A DNA stretch of 64,000 bases from Onthophagus taurus (Eukaryota; Arthropoda; Insecta; Coleoptera; Scarabaeidae), in the NCBI RefSeq assembly GCF_036711975.1, contig NC_091973.1, positions 19,158,001 through 19,222,000 of the forward strand. The letters run 5' to 3'. This document shows, one piece after another, positions 1-10,489 of the stretch. Position numbers and translations under genes: made by a program. The stretch's first letter is position 1, and the number at the start of each line of letters is the position of its first letter. Under the pieces are notes generated by a model. The model was not told where the DNA came from. It ran no database searches and saw only the letters and a program-made list of their open reading frames with translations.

Positions 1-1620
1 CCAACTGTAACAGTTTATTCTTCTTCGTTGGATGATTGTCACAAAGAAAAACTAACTAGTTATGTAAAAGGGATTGAACGATCTATAGTAAAAAACAAAC
101 TCTATTCTAAGAAATCATATCACTATAAAAGCGAAACTATTGCTGCTGCCAATCACAAACTTTTGAAATGTAATTTTCAAGATATTAAATCGGATTCTAC
201 ATTACGAAAGATAAGTTCAGAAGCTAAATCCATTTTAGATAGGGATCGCGACGATTTAATAGATATAATTTAAATGCAAAAAAAAACAATAAGAAAATAC
301 ATAGCACTCAACAATATTATTTATTAAAAAAAACAATATAGTAGTTGTAATACTCCACTTCAAGTATACTTTGATGCTACCGGGAGTGTGTGCAAGAAAC
401 CCACAACTGATTGCAAAAGAATATACTGGTATTCTGGTGTTATCAAAACGCAGACAAACAGAGTTTGCCCGATATTTGAAATGGTATCGTCTACGCATTT
501 TTCTAAAACAATATTTAAGATACTTTTTGACTTCAAAATATTCTGTGAAGAAGAGGGCAAGTGGCCGCTAATAGGTGGAGTTGTAACGGATTTCAACTTC
601 GCTAACATACTCGCTATTAGAAGCGGAATGAATAACTGTAAGCTAATACACTCTCTTTCGATGTAATAATAATAATAGTAAAACCATTATAAAAGACGTC
701 AATAATTTTTATTCCGATAAAAAAACAAGAAAAACTATTACAGAAATTGTAGCCAAGCTTGCAGCAATTGATAGCTTCGACTTAGCGACAATTTGGTTAT
801 CGAATTTTATTATAATTTTATCATCAGAATGTTTTAATAATGAAACTATTTGCGCTTTTGAAACGTTACAATCCACCTTTATACCTAACACATCATTAAT
901 ACATTCCGACGAACTAGATGACATAATAATTACCGAGACCGATAGAATTTACAAAGCCGCGTAAAGTTGCCAAGTTCTATGTATTTTTCCTCAACATTTG
1001 TACGAAGGTTGCTATACCGTGCGACAAAGGACCTAGCAATATTTACAAATGTCTTGATTTTTTGGATTTAATATTGAAAAAATATTTAGCGTACTATCCA
1101 TTATGGTGTGGAGTAATATTAAAGTTATTATAAACATTCTGTTAATCGAATAAGTAATGGGCCAGTTGAAAGTTATTTTGGTCATCTTAAAAATAATATC
1201 TTATTCGGTGAAAGGAATTTAAAAGTTCCTCATCTAGTAAGAAAATTAAGAAATAATGTATTAACTTTGTGCAAAGAAGCTACCATCGACATAAAGAAAG
1301 ATGGCCTTACCTGAAGAAGACCAAGAAAACTCAACGTGTCCTCTGAAACCCATTCCCAGGAACAATGGCAAAAAAAAGTTAAACCAAAAAATACGTATTA
1401 TGGGAATGTATTTTTAAAAAGAGATCCAGCGTCTGATGCGTCATCTACATCGACTGAGCCAACAAGTTGTTGTTATTGTTCCAGGGGTAAGTTAGAAATA
1501 ACCGCCAAATGGGTTCAGTGGGACAAATGCAAGAGATGAATTTATTTGTAAATTTTGCGACGACGAAAAGAACTTGAAATGCGCCTATTGTTTTGGAGGA
1601 GACTATGACTTCACAACTGA
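1..1620 (+). pseudogene. Decayed MULE-like DDE transposase, copy A, with C-terminal zinc-finger remnant
   Basis: Broken reading frames on the plus strand assemble into one transposase-like protein that enters from the left edge. Visible in order: an N-terminal basic segment (28-273); a block with YFDATGS, then VCPIFEM, then VVTDFNFA (about 355-666), which I read as the first two catalytic Asp sites; a helical stretch (about 670-960); and SNGPVESYFGHLK (about 1158-1197), the likely catalytic Glu site. The tail (1336-1620) holds CCYC, WVQWDKCKR and FICKFC, spaced like a PHD finger. Stops and frameshifts occur throughout, so it is inactive. The same block order recurs at 7430-9927 and 18190-20266. 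The superfamily name is inferred from the motif pattern, not a database match. Confidence 0.55.
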
Positions 1621-2679
1621 TTGGGTGACTTAAAAATAAGTGATGAAAATCGTGCATTTAATGAAAAATGGGAATTAGACTATCTGATCTGCAACAATAA
1701 CAATAAAATTCAGTGTATGATTTGTATGCAAGTTTTGGCGGTGAATAAGGAATACAATGTGAAACGGCACTATACTACTTTACATGAAGAAAAGTATAAA
1801 AACCAGATCGGTGAAGCAAGAAAAGCTATGGTAGCCGAGTATAAAAAAAACTAATACATCAAACAAGTATATTTTCAAAAGTAAATACAGATAATGAACA
1901 AAGTTTGGCTGCGTCTTATGAAGTTTCTTTACTATTAGCCAAAGCAAAAAAAAACTATTCAGTGATGGGATTTTAATGAAAAAATGCGCAGTTTCAATGG
2001 CTCAACGCTTCATGCAGCCAAAGTTGGCGGGAAAGTTTGAATCTGTAGTATTATCTCACCAAACAGTGCCGCGACGAGTAGATGATATGGGCGAATATGT
2101 TTCGAAAAAATTATGTGATTGCGTTTTAGATTGCGAATACTACTCAATATGTTTGGATGAAAGTACCGACCAGACAGATATGCGTCAATTATTAATATTT
2201 ATTCGTTGCATTTCAAAAGATTTTATTATTACGGAGGAAATGTTAAATTTGATACTGTTACACGGAACAATTAAAGGCGCTGATATATTTATAGCTCTCA
2301 ATAAAACTGTAATAGACTACGGAGGATTTCAAAAATGTTCTTGCATTGTAACTGATGGAGCAAAAGCTCTGACGGGAAAAGTGACAGAAAATGGCATTAA
2401 TTGCCCGTTGATTCACTGCATCATACACCAGGAAGCCTTATGAAGAAAATCTTTGCGCGAAACAAATGCCATGAAAGTTGTTGTTAGAATAACAAATCTC
2501 ATTAGAGGCGGAAACAAAGCTTTGACTCATAGAAAATTTCGACATTTTTTAGGTGAAGTTAATGCAACCTATGGACATTTGTTATTACATTCCGAAATAA
2601 GATGGCTTAGTGCTGGGCGGTGCCTTGAACGTTTTTTTGCTTTACGAAAAGAAATACCTTTATTTCTAAAAAATGAAAT
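1621..2679 (+). pseudogene. hAT transposase (GTF2IRD2/ZBED-like), N-terminal and central part
   Basis: Frames 1621-1854, 1976-2443 and 2453-2679 encode the start and middle of a hAT-type transposase of the kind domesticated as GTF2IRD2 and ZBED5 in vertebrates. The first frame has the family opening (DENRAFNEKWELDY) and a BED-like finger (CMIC, then H-x4-H). The second has CLDESTDQTDMRQ and IVTDGAKALTGK, the expected catalytic Asp regions, and HCIIHQEAL. The third has SEIRWLSAGRCLERF. Stops separate the frames. The protein is cut at 2679 by a solo LTR and resumes in the same frame at 4708. No 5' terminal inverted repeat was seen, so the left end is probably lost. Confidence 0.8.
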
Positions 2680-3750
2680 TGTAACGAAGTTACATTTTTC
2701 TTTTCCCGAAAAATTTATAACATCCGAATATACTTCCCACATTACCCCGACCTCCTACAGTTTCCGCCCGATTTAGAGAAATCCAAAAATTGATACCTTA
2801 TCACCACCCACTTATGCAACTTTATTCGCATTTTCCTTAATTTCCTTAATTAAACTTCAAATTTTCATGTTAATTCATTTAAAACCGTTAAACCTTTTTC
2901 CGAAAACGTTTCCTGACCGAATTTCAAATAAACAAAAGCAATTAGTGGAAATCGCCGAACGACGTAATTACCGAAAGCACATGGTTTCTGAAAATTATTA
3001 TTTAAAATAATTAAATAACACCACAACGAAGTAAAATACGAAGAAGTATCAGTAATCAGTGTGTTACTGTAAACAAGGCCGACCGTCCCGAGTGAGTTTC
3101 AGCAGCCAGCGAGCTACCGTTCAGCTACCGTACAGCGACTATTTTTTATGATGCGGAATTAGAAATCGTAGAACAATCAAACCGCTTTCAAACAATTACT
3201 AGTATAATGAAATAACCAAATGATTATGATTAACATGATTATTAACCAAAATCATCCCGCATCTTAATAAATTAATTTACTTCATTCCTGATGGTCATCC
3301 ATGGAAAATACTACCCGTATAGGATTGCCCCGGACGCCGCCCAACTGCTGAAGCTACTTTGTGTTGAAGTGCGCGTTAATTAATACTGATTAATCGAAGT
3401 TAACGTGAAACACGCGGTCGGGAAAATGTTTATGTATGTAAGTGCCGTAAACGCTAACCAATTTTGATAATTATATTTTTGTAATTTTCCACATAAATAA
3501 GGGTATCTTTTGAATTATGTTATAAATTTTTCCGATAATTATTTTTAATTATTTGTTAATTACTCCGCTATTCCTTAATCAATTTAATCCGCTCAAAAAA
3601 GGGATTTAGTTAATTTTGTACCCCGCATCCGATAGCGCCGTTAAAATTTTGCTATTGTCATTAATTAGCCCCCCACATTATAATTTAGTTTTGATAACTT
3701 GTTTTAATACGATCCCCACTCGGAAAAATCCAGTTTTCACCCCGAACAAG

Positions 3751-3758
3751 TATAAATA
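3751..3758 (+). promoter_or_regulatory. TATA box of the solo LTR
   Basis: TATAAATA lies 30 bp upstream of the first AGTCTTC repeat at 3781, the spacing expected between a TATA box and an initiator. This also gives the LTR a plus orientation. Confidence 0.6.
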
Positions 3759-3780
3759 GCCGGTCAAAATTTCATTTAGA

Positions 3781-3960
3781 ATGAGTCTTCAACTGTCTCA
3801 ATGAGTCTTCAACTGTCTCAGCAGTCTTCAACTGTCTCTATCAGTCTTCAACTGTCTCAATCAGTCTTCAACTGTCTTGATCAGTCTTCGACCGTTCTGG
3901 ATCAGTCTTCGACATTCTTCAAGAGTCTTCAGTCGTCATCAACCGTCTTCAAGAAGTTCG
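3781..3960 (+). repeat. 20-bp tandem array of initiator-like units in the solo LTR
   Basis: About five well conserved 20-bp units (consensus TCAGTCTTCAACTGTCTCAA) are followed by three or four degraded ones. Each unit carries AGTC, mostly as TCAGTC, matching the arthropod initiator TCAGTY. The array sits where transcription would start, 30 bp after the TATA box. Confidence 0.8.
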
Positions 3961-4081
3961 CCAACCTTCACCGAAAAATCTCCGACTTTTGGAAATAACC
4001 GAGTTTCATGGTAAGTTTGTTTTTGGTCTTGCAATTGTGGGACTTTGATTTTATTTTGTGAAATAAATTTTCATCCAATCT

Positions 4082-4314
4082 CCCGACCGGGTGTTGCTGC
4101 GAGTTTTCCGCAACACTCTCCCGACCTGGTATTGCTGCGAGTTTTCCGCAATACTTTCCCCGACCTGGTGTTGCTGCGAGTTTTCCGCAACACTCTCCCG
4201 ACCTGGTATTGCTGCGAGTTTTCCGCAATACTTTCCCCGACCTGGTGTTGCTGCGAGTTTTCCGCAACATCTTCCCGACCTGGTGCTATCGCGAGTTTTC
4301 CGTAGCACTTCATC
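4082..4314. repeat. Tandem 38/39-bp hairpin repeats in the solo LTR
   Basis: Six head-to-tail units share the core GCTGCGAGTTTTCCGC, with 38- and 39-bp units alternating into a 77-bp higher-order period. In each unit the flanks pair: GTGTTGC with GCAACAC in units 1, 3 and 5, GTATTGC with GCAATAC in units 2 and 4, and GTGCTA with TAGCAC in unit 6. The variable positions change on both arms together. Minus-strand open frames here are repeat artefacts. Confidence 0.9.
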
Positions 4315-4413
4315 CAGACCAATTATTCCCTTGTGAATAATTATTTCAATTACGTCCGAAGTACGAGTCCCACAAAATTGCACTAGGCCAGACATTTACC
4401 GATTATATATTTA

Positions 4414-4419
4414 AATAAA
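4414..4419 (+). terminator. Poly(A) signal of the solo LTR
   Basis: AATAAA is followed a few bases later by a T-rich run. It lies downstream of the TATA box and repeat arrays, as expected for the end of the R region. Confidence 0.45.
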
Positions 4420-4707
4420 GATTTTTTTTTACCTTCCTCCGTAAACTCCTATGTTGATTTTTTTTTATTATTAATAAATTTTGATTTTATTTCTTAATTG
4501 ATGAACCGCATGTTTTTATTTTTTTTAACCCTCTCTCAAACACCCTGAATCTCCGACTGTAACCCCCAAAAGCTACTTGGAGGCGAAAGAGTTCCTTAAC
4601 TCTCTAAACATAAGGTGGCGCCCGAGACCGATAACATCCCGAACATAAAAAAAAGAGGCACCAAGACCCCTTTCCTAGGACCGAACCAGGAAAGGACGTC
4701 GCAAAAT

Positions 4708-5422
4708 AAAATCAGACACTTCTGAACTGCAAAATTGTATACAAGATCCTTTATTCCTGGCTGATCTTGCATTTTTAACTCATATGACACAACACTTAAA
4801 CGAATTAAATTTGAAGTTCCAAGGCAAAGGACACAATATTGCCAACTTGTATGGATATGTGAATCGTTTTAGAAGTAAACAAAAATTGTTCAAATCGACA
4901 CTAGAACAGAATGATTTTTCTTTTTTTCCGAGTTGCAAAGAACATTACACAGAGATGGAAAATTTTGAAGGATGTACCTTTAAGAATCACCTGAAGTATA
5001 TTGACGATGTAATTGTGGAATTTGAGCAGCGATTTACAGATTTCAAAGAATTAGAGAGTGATATATCACTTTTCACTCATCCATTAACAATTGCAATTGA
5101 AGGTGTAAAGACTGATTATCAATTAGAATTATGTGACCTACAATCAGACGCCTTTTACAAGGGTAGAACAGAGTCTGGAATAGATTTTTTTAAGCTCCTT
5201 GCCGAGCATTTCCATAAATTAACCAATCTTGGTTTAAAAATGGGTTCGATGATGGGCAGTACCTATCTTTGTGAAAGTGCGTATTCTACGATGAATTTTA
5301 TAAAATCTAAATATAGATCTTCATTGTCAGATTACTCACTTTCACACGCACTGCGTCTGGCAACAACTAATATCAATGTTGATATTGAAACGATTGTAAA
5401 AGATAAATTAATGAAGCACTAA
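4708..5422 (+). pseudogene. hAT transposase (GTF2IRD2/ZBED-like), C-terminal part
   Basis: This is the continuation of the hAT gene after the solo LTR, open from 4708 to the stop at 5422. It begins in frame with the upstream part and shows LADLAFLTHMTQHLNELNLKFQGK, the segment that follows the catalytic core in GTF2IRD2-like proteins. Near the end are LCESAYSTMNFIKSKYRSSLSD and a conserved LATTNI motif, corresponding to the hAT C-terminal dimerisation region. The last 230 codons look nearly undamaged, so the LTR insertion may be a main inactivating event. Confidence 0.85.
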
Positions 5423-5550
5423 TACAATTTAATGTAACAGTTACATATTAACCATATTAAACGCTATTAAACCTTTTCTTAAAAAAAATGTGTTTTTTAT
5501 TTGTGCGGCCCTCCAATCTATTTAGTAATTTATATTGGCCCGGGATCATA

Positions 5551-5569
5551 TCTGGTCTGGACAGCCCTG
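5551..5569 (+). repeat. 3' terminal inverted repeat of the hAT element
   Basis: TCTGGACAGCCCTG closes a segment after the hAT stop; its reverse complement CAGGGCTGTCCAGA is a typical hAT end. The next 8 bp (CTCTAAGG, 5570-5577) would be the target duplication. No matching 5' end or second CTCTAAGG was found. Confidence 0.6.
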
Positions 5570-6325
5570 CTCTAAGGGATAAGGGTTTCAAGTATCTCAC
5601 TTTGAGATCTTTAAATCAAGATCCTTTAGAGAATCTCTTTAGTGTTGCTAGAGGATTATGTGGTGGTAACACAACGCCTTCACCTTCTCAGTTCGTCGAT
5701 GCTTACAAAACAGTAATTTTAAATAATACTGGTTCTTGTGGCATTGGGACGAATTGTGAAGATGATGGCGAAGACTTCCTTCTTTCTTATAATATTCTTC
5801 TTTCCAACTCTACTCCCAGTGATCCTATCAATCCCACTTCTTCATCTTCTTCCACATTCTACCAACACTAAGAGTACCGTATCGTTACTTGAAGTTGACC
5901 TTAACAAGTCAGCTTATGTTGCAGAGTACTTGATTAAAAAGCTAACAAATTATGAATGTCAGCATTGTAATCAGTTCGTTTCTTCTGATGCCATTACCGA
6001 TGTTCATGAATTAATAGTATTACAGAATGACGCGAGAGATGCTAATTTTTATTTGCAATACCTTTCATCCCCTTTCATCAACCTTATTTCCGTTATGAAG
6101 GATAATATTTTTCATAACATTCCTAACATTATCCGTCATCCCAATATTCTTTCCCAGATATCCTACAGTGATTCTCTTCAACATTTTTATCCTTTACATC
6201 CTGATATATCCCACAATATTCATAAACACCTCACATTCCTAGTCATCCGCCATTTTGTAACCCTTTGTAACAAAAAGTTACGGAAATCCGCAAATACTTT
6301 GATAGTTGTCAATTCTTTAATATGA
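5570..6325 (+). pseudogene. P-element/THAP9-like transposase C-terminal fragment 1
   Basis: Frames 5578-5869 and about 5870-6325 resemble the C-terminal part of P-element/THAP9-type transposases. The signature is LNQDPLENLFSVARGLCGGNTTPSPSQFVDAYK, followed after a frame change by YVAEYLIKKL with CQHC. The N-terminal THAP finger and catalytic core are absent; the fragment begins exactly where the hAT 3' end stops, so the hAT probably landed in this P-like copy. A second, better matching fragment of the same region is at 12780-13564. Confidence 0.7.
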
Positions 6326-6339
6326 CATCTATATATGTA

Positions 6340-6950
6340 TATATACGCTTCTTATTCACGCTCTGTTATAATTAAGTCTTATTACTTTAGACTTGTTTCT
6401 GAAAAAGGGGCAACATGACATCCTATACGTTAAGCGCTTGTTATTGATGCTCTATTATTATTATGTTCTGTTATTCCTTTCAACTTCTTGTTGATTGATC
6501 ACGACATCCTAAATGCCAAGCGCTTTTTTATTAGTGCTATATATACGCTTTTTATTTCCGCTCTGTTATAATTAAGGCTTCTTATAGCTTTAAACTTGTT
6601 TCAGAACAAAGGAGCAACATGAAGGATGTCAAACGTTACACGCTTGTTATTAATGCTCTGTTATTATTATATTCTGTTACTACTTTCAACTTCTTGTTGA
6701 TTGATCATGACATCCTAAACGTCAAGCGCATTTTTATTAGTGCTATATATACGCTTTTTATTTACGCTCTGTTATAATTGAGCCTTCTTATTACTTTAAA
6801 CTTGATCTGAAAAAGGGCCAACATGACATCCTAAATGTTAAATGCTTGTTATTAATGCTCTGTTATTATTATGTTCTATTATTAGTTTCAACTTCTTCTT
6901 GATGATAGTTGTATCATGACATGATACAATATGAGCTTTTATTAATGCTA
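6340..6950. repeat. ~200-206-bp tandem repeat, three copies
   Basis: TATATACGCTT recurs at 6340, 6540 and 6746, each time followed by a CGCTCTGTTATAATTAA-like block, then CAACATGA, CGTTAAGCGCTTGTTATT-like text and CAACTTCTTGTTGATTGAT. Copies differ by scattered substitutions. No coding capacity is seen. It directly follows the P-like fragment and may be its 3' non-coding region. Confidence 0.8.
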
Positions 6951-7429
6951 CACTGAGGGAAATATATTCTTGATCGAAGATTATTACTCTTGGCTCAAGC
7001 TTATCATATTCTTATATATTCACAAGAAGATCATTTTGTTGAGTGAATAAAAACCACATATTCTCAAAACAAGTATACAAAATATTCTTGATTCTCAAGA
7101 AAACGAATTCTTAGTGAAAGTAAATCAATAATTTTGAAAAAGAGTATCTTAGTGTTACGTCAACAACCCCATTTTCGCATCGAGAATAGATTTTTTAAGT
7201 CAAGAATAACGTATCTTTCTTTTTGCAAAAACTTATTCATGCAACAACAATCTTGTATAATTCTTCATTTGAGTATTATAAATTATTAACGCAAGAATGA
7301 ATTTTTTGATACAAACAATTGATATTCTTCGATGCTAAGAATATGAGATACTTCATTCGATAATATTTCTATTCTTAAAACAAAAAAAATATTTTTGCAA
7401 CACTATAGTTAACACTATAGATACAAAAG
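6951..7429. other. AT-rich stretch without a recognisable gene
   Basis: No coding frame is supported. The text is rich in ATTCTTGA, AAGAATA and related words, suggesting a degraded non-coding repeat that starts near CACTGAGGG at 6952. Confidence 0.4.
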
Positions 7430-9927
7430 GACTACCACATTTAAAAAAAGTGAGGCTTCAAAAAAAAGCTAGGGATGTCGTGAAAAAAGAATTGAAGCAT
7501 AAAAAAACCCAAAGAATGGTGAAGAGATAAAGCGAGGGAAAATATGAATGATGATAACTGTGAACCACCTTTCCTATATAGTTTACCTGTTTGCAAAAAG
7601 CTAAGCAGGATGGAGCAATGGAAGAATTGGGTATTCGCAAAGGTACCAAATTGTTTGATTCCTTAACTATTTTAAAAAATGATGTGGAGTTTTTTGAGAT
7701 TTATTGATTACGACAAATTTTACGTTATGTACTGGTCGGCTGAGCAAGTTGCATTGAATAATGATATTTTATGAAAATTATGTAACCTTTTCTTTCTCGA
7801 TGCAACGTCCTCCTTTGCTTTTAAAATTCAACGACCGAATGAACATTCTTCATTATTCCTTACAATATTGTGCACTTACATACAGAATATAATTGTGCAG
7901 TCATTTCGGAAATCAATGACATGAATTTTTTAACCTATTGGCTACAAAGCTTTCGCCAGTCAGGTGTAAAAACACCTAACGAAGTTGTGACAGACATGAG
8001 CAACGCTATCAGAAATGCTTTGTGCTTTGCGTATAATAATACATCATTCGTCAAATATAATGATTTATGTTTGTTAATTTTGTTAGAACAGCAAATATAT
8101 ATATATTTACCGATGCAGATGAGAACTGACGTGGCACATTTAATTCATGCTGTTGCCAAGTGGTCCTGCATATCTAAACCCGAAGAAAAAGTTTGAAAAT
8201 TATTCAAAAGATGTATTGGATTTATGACCGAAATAAATAATTTATGTCATTTTGTATCTTTTTTAAAGCAAGTTTTAATTTTATGCAATAGCGATGTCGA
8301 CAATAAAAATTGTAATTATGCTTTAAATTATGTAGTTGATCGCATTAGGACATTCGAATTTGATCCAAATAATAGTACAGTCAATAATGATAGTGAAAAA
8401 ATTAAAATCTTCGGTGTCGAAGAGCAACCAAAGGAAGAAAAGAAAATCAGAATTACAGCAGTATTCATTGAAAATATAAAAGATTCTTGCTCTAAGTATC
8501 CATAGTGAAGAGTTCCGACAAAAAAAATGATTTTTACTTATCAGAATTTTCAAAAAAGCTTTGTGGTCTATGTAAAGAATTTCCTAGCTGGACACAGGTT
8601 ATGAATAAGTATTTTAATAATTCCTTAAACACTGCCTCGTCAGCTAGACCTGAAGCATATTTTTCTGATTTTAAAAGTACCATTGACGGGATTTCTCGAG
8701 TTGATAAAATTTTAGTGAAACATTGTAGATCAATTGACGCAGACAGTAAACTAGCGAGAGCATGCTTAAATAATTTAAAAAAAGCAGATCAAACATCTAG
8801 AATTGTGAATCATGACTTGAAAGAAGACTGTAGTGATATCTATTTACATGCAGTTGAACGCTGGAAAAACAAAGTGTGCCTAATTGAAAAAGATTATTTT
8901 TCTTACCACGAAAATGAATTAGCGATAATGCCAATGAATCAAGACTCTGGTAAACCTAGAACAATTAATATTTCTGAAGATGCAGCAAATCAACCGGATC
9001 TATCATTACTGGATCACAGCTATTGCTCATTAAAATTTAACATGGTAAATGTCTCATCATTCAAGGAAGATAAACCAATTATCATCTCACCTATTGTTAG
9101 TGAATTGATGCCGGCTACATCAGCCTCAGTAGGAACAACAATTATGACAGCTTTATCAAATAATGTAAAATCTGTTTATCAAATACAAAGTAATATTATT
9201 GACTGCAACACGAACATAACATTCTTGTTCACACAACTAATGGAGGCTTATGGATGTATTGAAGAACAATATTCGTGCTTGAACTGTCAAGAACATAAAG
9301 TATTTCATCAAATTGCAATTCCCATTCCAAATTTAAGTATTGTATGGAATTACAATTATTCAAACCTTGAAGAGTTAATTAATAATTATTTACGAACAGA
9401 AATATACCCATGTCATAAAGGTGGAAATAATTCTACTAGAAATTACCTGTTGGGGGCATATCTGTGGATTGACACTGAGGATGCATACAAAATTCTGGAG
9501 ACATTCCAGAATACGTCAAAGTAAATGAAAAGAATTGTAAACTAAAACTAGAACTAACACTAGCACTATCACAAGAACTAACACTAGACCTAGAACTAAA
9601 ATCTTTCGGGTTAAGCCGTGCGTTTTTTGAAAAAATGTTTGACGTTTCGGATGCCATGTTGCAACCTTCTTCAGAAACAAATTCTAGTTTTAGTTTAATT
9701 AATATCGGCAGTGAAAGCCTTCGTACTTATATGAAAAGAATTTTGTTTTGAGTGGCATTATCAAATATGAGCCCTCAATAATTGAAGGTGGAATAAACCA
9801 CTACATTGCTTTATGCCGTAATGCGAATGGGATTTGGACGATGAAAAATGATTCAATTGGAACCTCTTGTAAACTACCAGTAAAAGAGGAAATAATTATC
9901 AGTGCAATTTTTTATAATGCAATATAG
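7430..9927 (+). pseudogene. Decayed MULE-like DDE transposase, copy B, with USP-like C-terminal domain
   Basis: Broken frames give the same block order as copy A: a basic N-terminal part (about 7430-7650), FYVMYWS, LDATSS (first Asp), VVTDMSNAI (second Asp), RTDVAHLIHAVAKWSC, and after a frame change SARPEAYFSDFK (likely Glu) followed by RVDKILVKH. The longest frame is 8505-9524 (339 codons). Its end carries CSxCLNC-type cysteines (CLNCQEHKVFHQIAIPIPN), and after another frame change comes GGINHYIALCRNANGIWTMKND up to a stop at 9925-9927. The last two segments resemble the finger and the His box of ubiquitin-specific proteases. The nucleophile Cys box was not found in this copy. The fusion is an inference from motifs. 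Confidence 0.55.
9535..9600. repeat. Imperfect CTAGAA/CTAACA simple repeat inside copy B
   Basis: A run of hexamer-like units (AACTAGAAC, AACACTAGC, AACACTAGAC) interrupts the C-terminal coding part and encodes a Leu-Glu-Leu-Thr-rich stretch not expected in the protein. Confidence 0.6.
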
Positions 9928-10481
9928 TTTAAAGTTTATTTCTATTTGTATTATATTATTCATAAAATATTTATTATTCATTTACTGTCATACCCATGTT
10001 TATTATTTCTTCTCTTTGTGTTATTTAGTTTACGATTTATTTTGTTAAATTTATATTACGTTAATAATGATTTTTATACAATACTTGAACATTATTAAAC
10101 TACATACATTCATGGATATAGGAGTATGTATTTTAAAATTTTTAAACGCCGCCGAAATCTAGTGTCGTCGAAGAAATGAAATTTACAGTTTCCTGTAAAT
10201 TACGCGGAGCGGTAGGTAAAATCTAAAAAGTTAACAATTAAATAAGAAGATAACTTCTGGTATTTAAAAACAAATAATTATGTTTATTACACCAACTGTA
10301 CGGAAATATTTAATGGATTGCATTGTTTTGGATTGCAAAAATATATTTTTTTAATTTTGTTATAGTATCGCAATTTACACGAAACTGTAAATTTAATTTT
10401 TTTGACGAAACAAAGAAAAAGTTTATTTTTAGCTTTATTCTAAAACAATAAGAAATAGACCAGTCAAATTTATTAACGGTA
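9928..10481. other. Non-coding AT-rich spacer with two related hairpins
   Basis: No gene is supported. Two short hairpins stand out: AATTTACAG/CTGTAAATT with a 4-base loop at 10180-10201, and AATTTACA/TGTAAATT at 10372-10393. The second is nearly the reverse complement of the first, so they could be the arms of a small degraded inverted-repeat element. Confidence 0.4.
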
Positions 10482-10489
10482 AGTATTTT

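Larger units (their letters stand above)
2680..4703 (+). mobile_element. Solo LTR (2,024 bp) inserted in the hAT gene, TSD AAAT
   Basis: The segment begins TGTAACG and ends CGTCGCA, giving the TG...CA ends of an LTR, and is flanked by AAAT at 2676-2679 and 4704-4707. Removing the segment and one AAAT leaves the hAT coding frame continuous, which fixes both borders. It contains a TATA box (3751), an array of initiator-like repeats (3781), hairpin repeats (4082-4314) and AATAAA (4414), the order expected of U3-R-U5. No internal domain lies inside, so it is a solo LTR left by LTR-LTR recombination. The first 15 bases are an inverted repeat (TGTAAC-GAA-GTTACA). The family is not identified. Confidence 0.85.

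Noticed and set aside
709..924. 71-codon minus-strand frame
   Set aside because: The plus strand here carries the helical middle part of DDE copy A, which explains the region.
4082..4314. Regular repeats resembling a CRISPR array
   Set aside because: The units are contiguous without unique spacers and lie in an LTR of a eukaryotic genome.
4051..4395. Overlapping long open frames on both strands (up to 114 codons)
   Set aside because: They are produced by the 38/39-bp hairpin repeats, whose period pair of 77 keeps frames open; no protein family resembles them.
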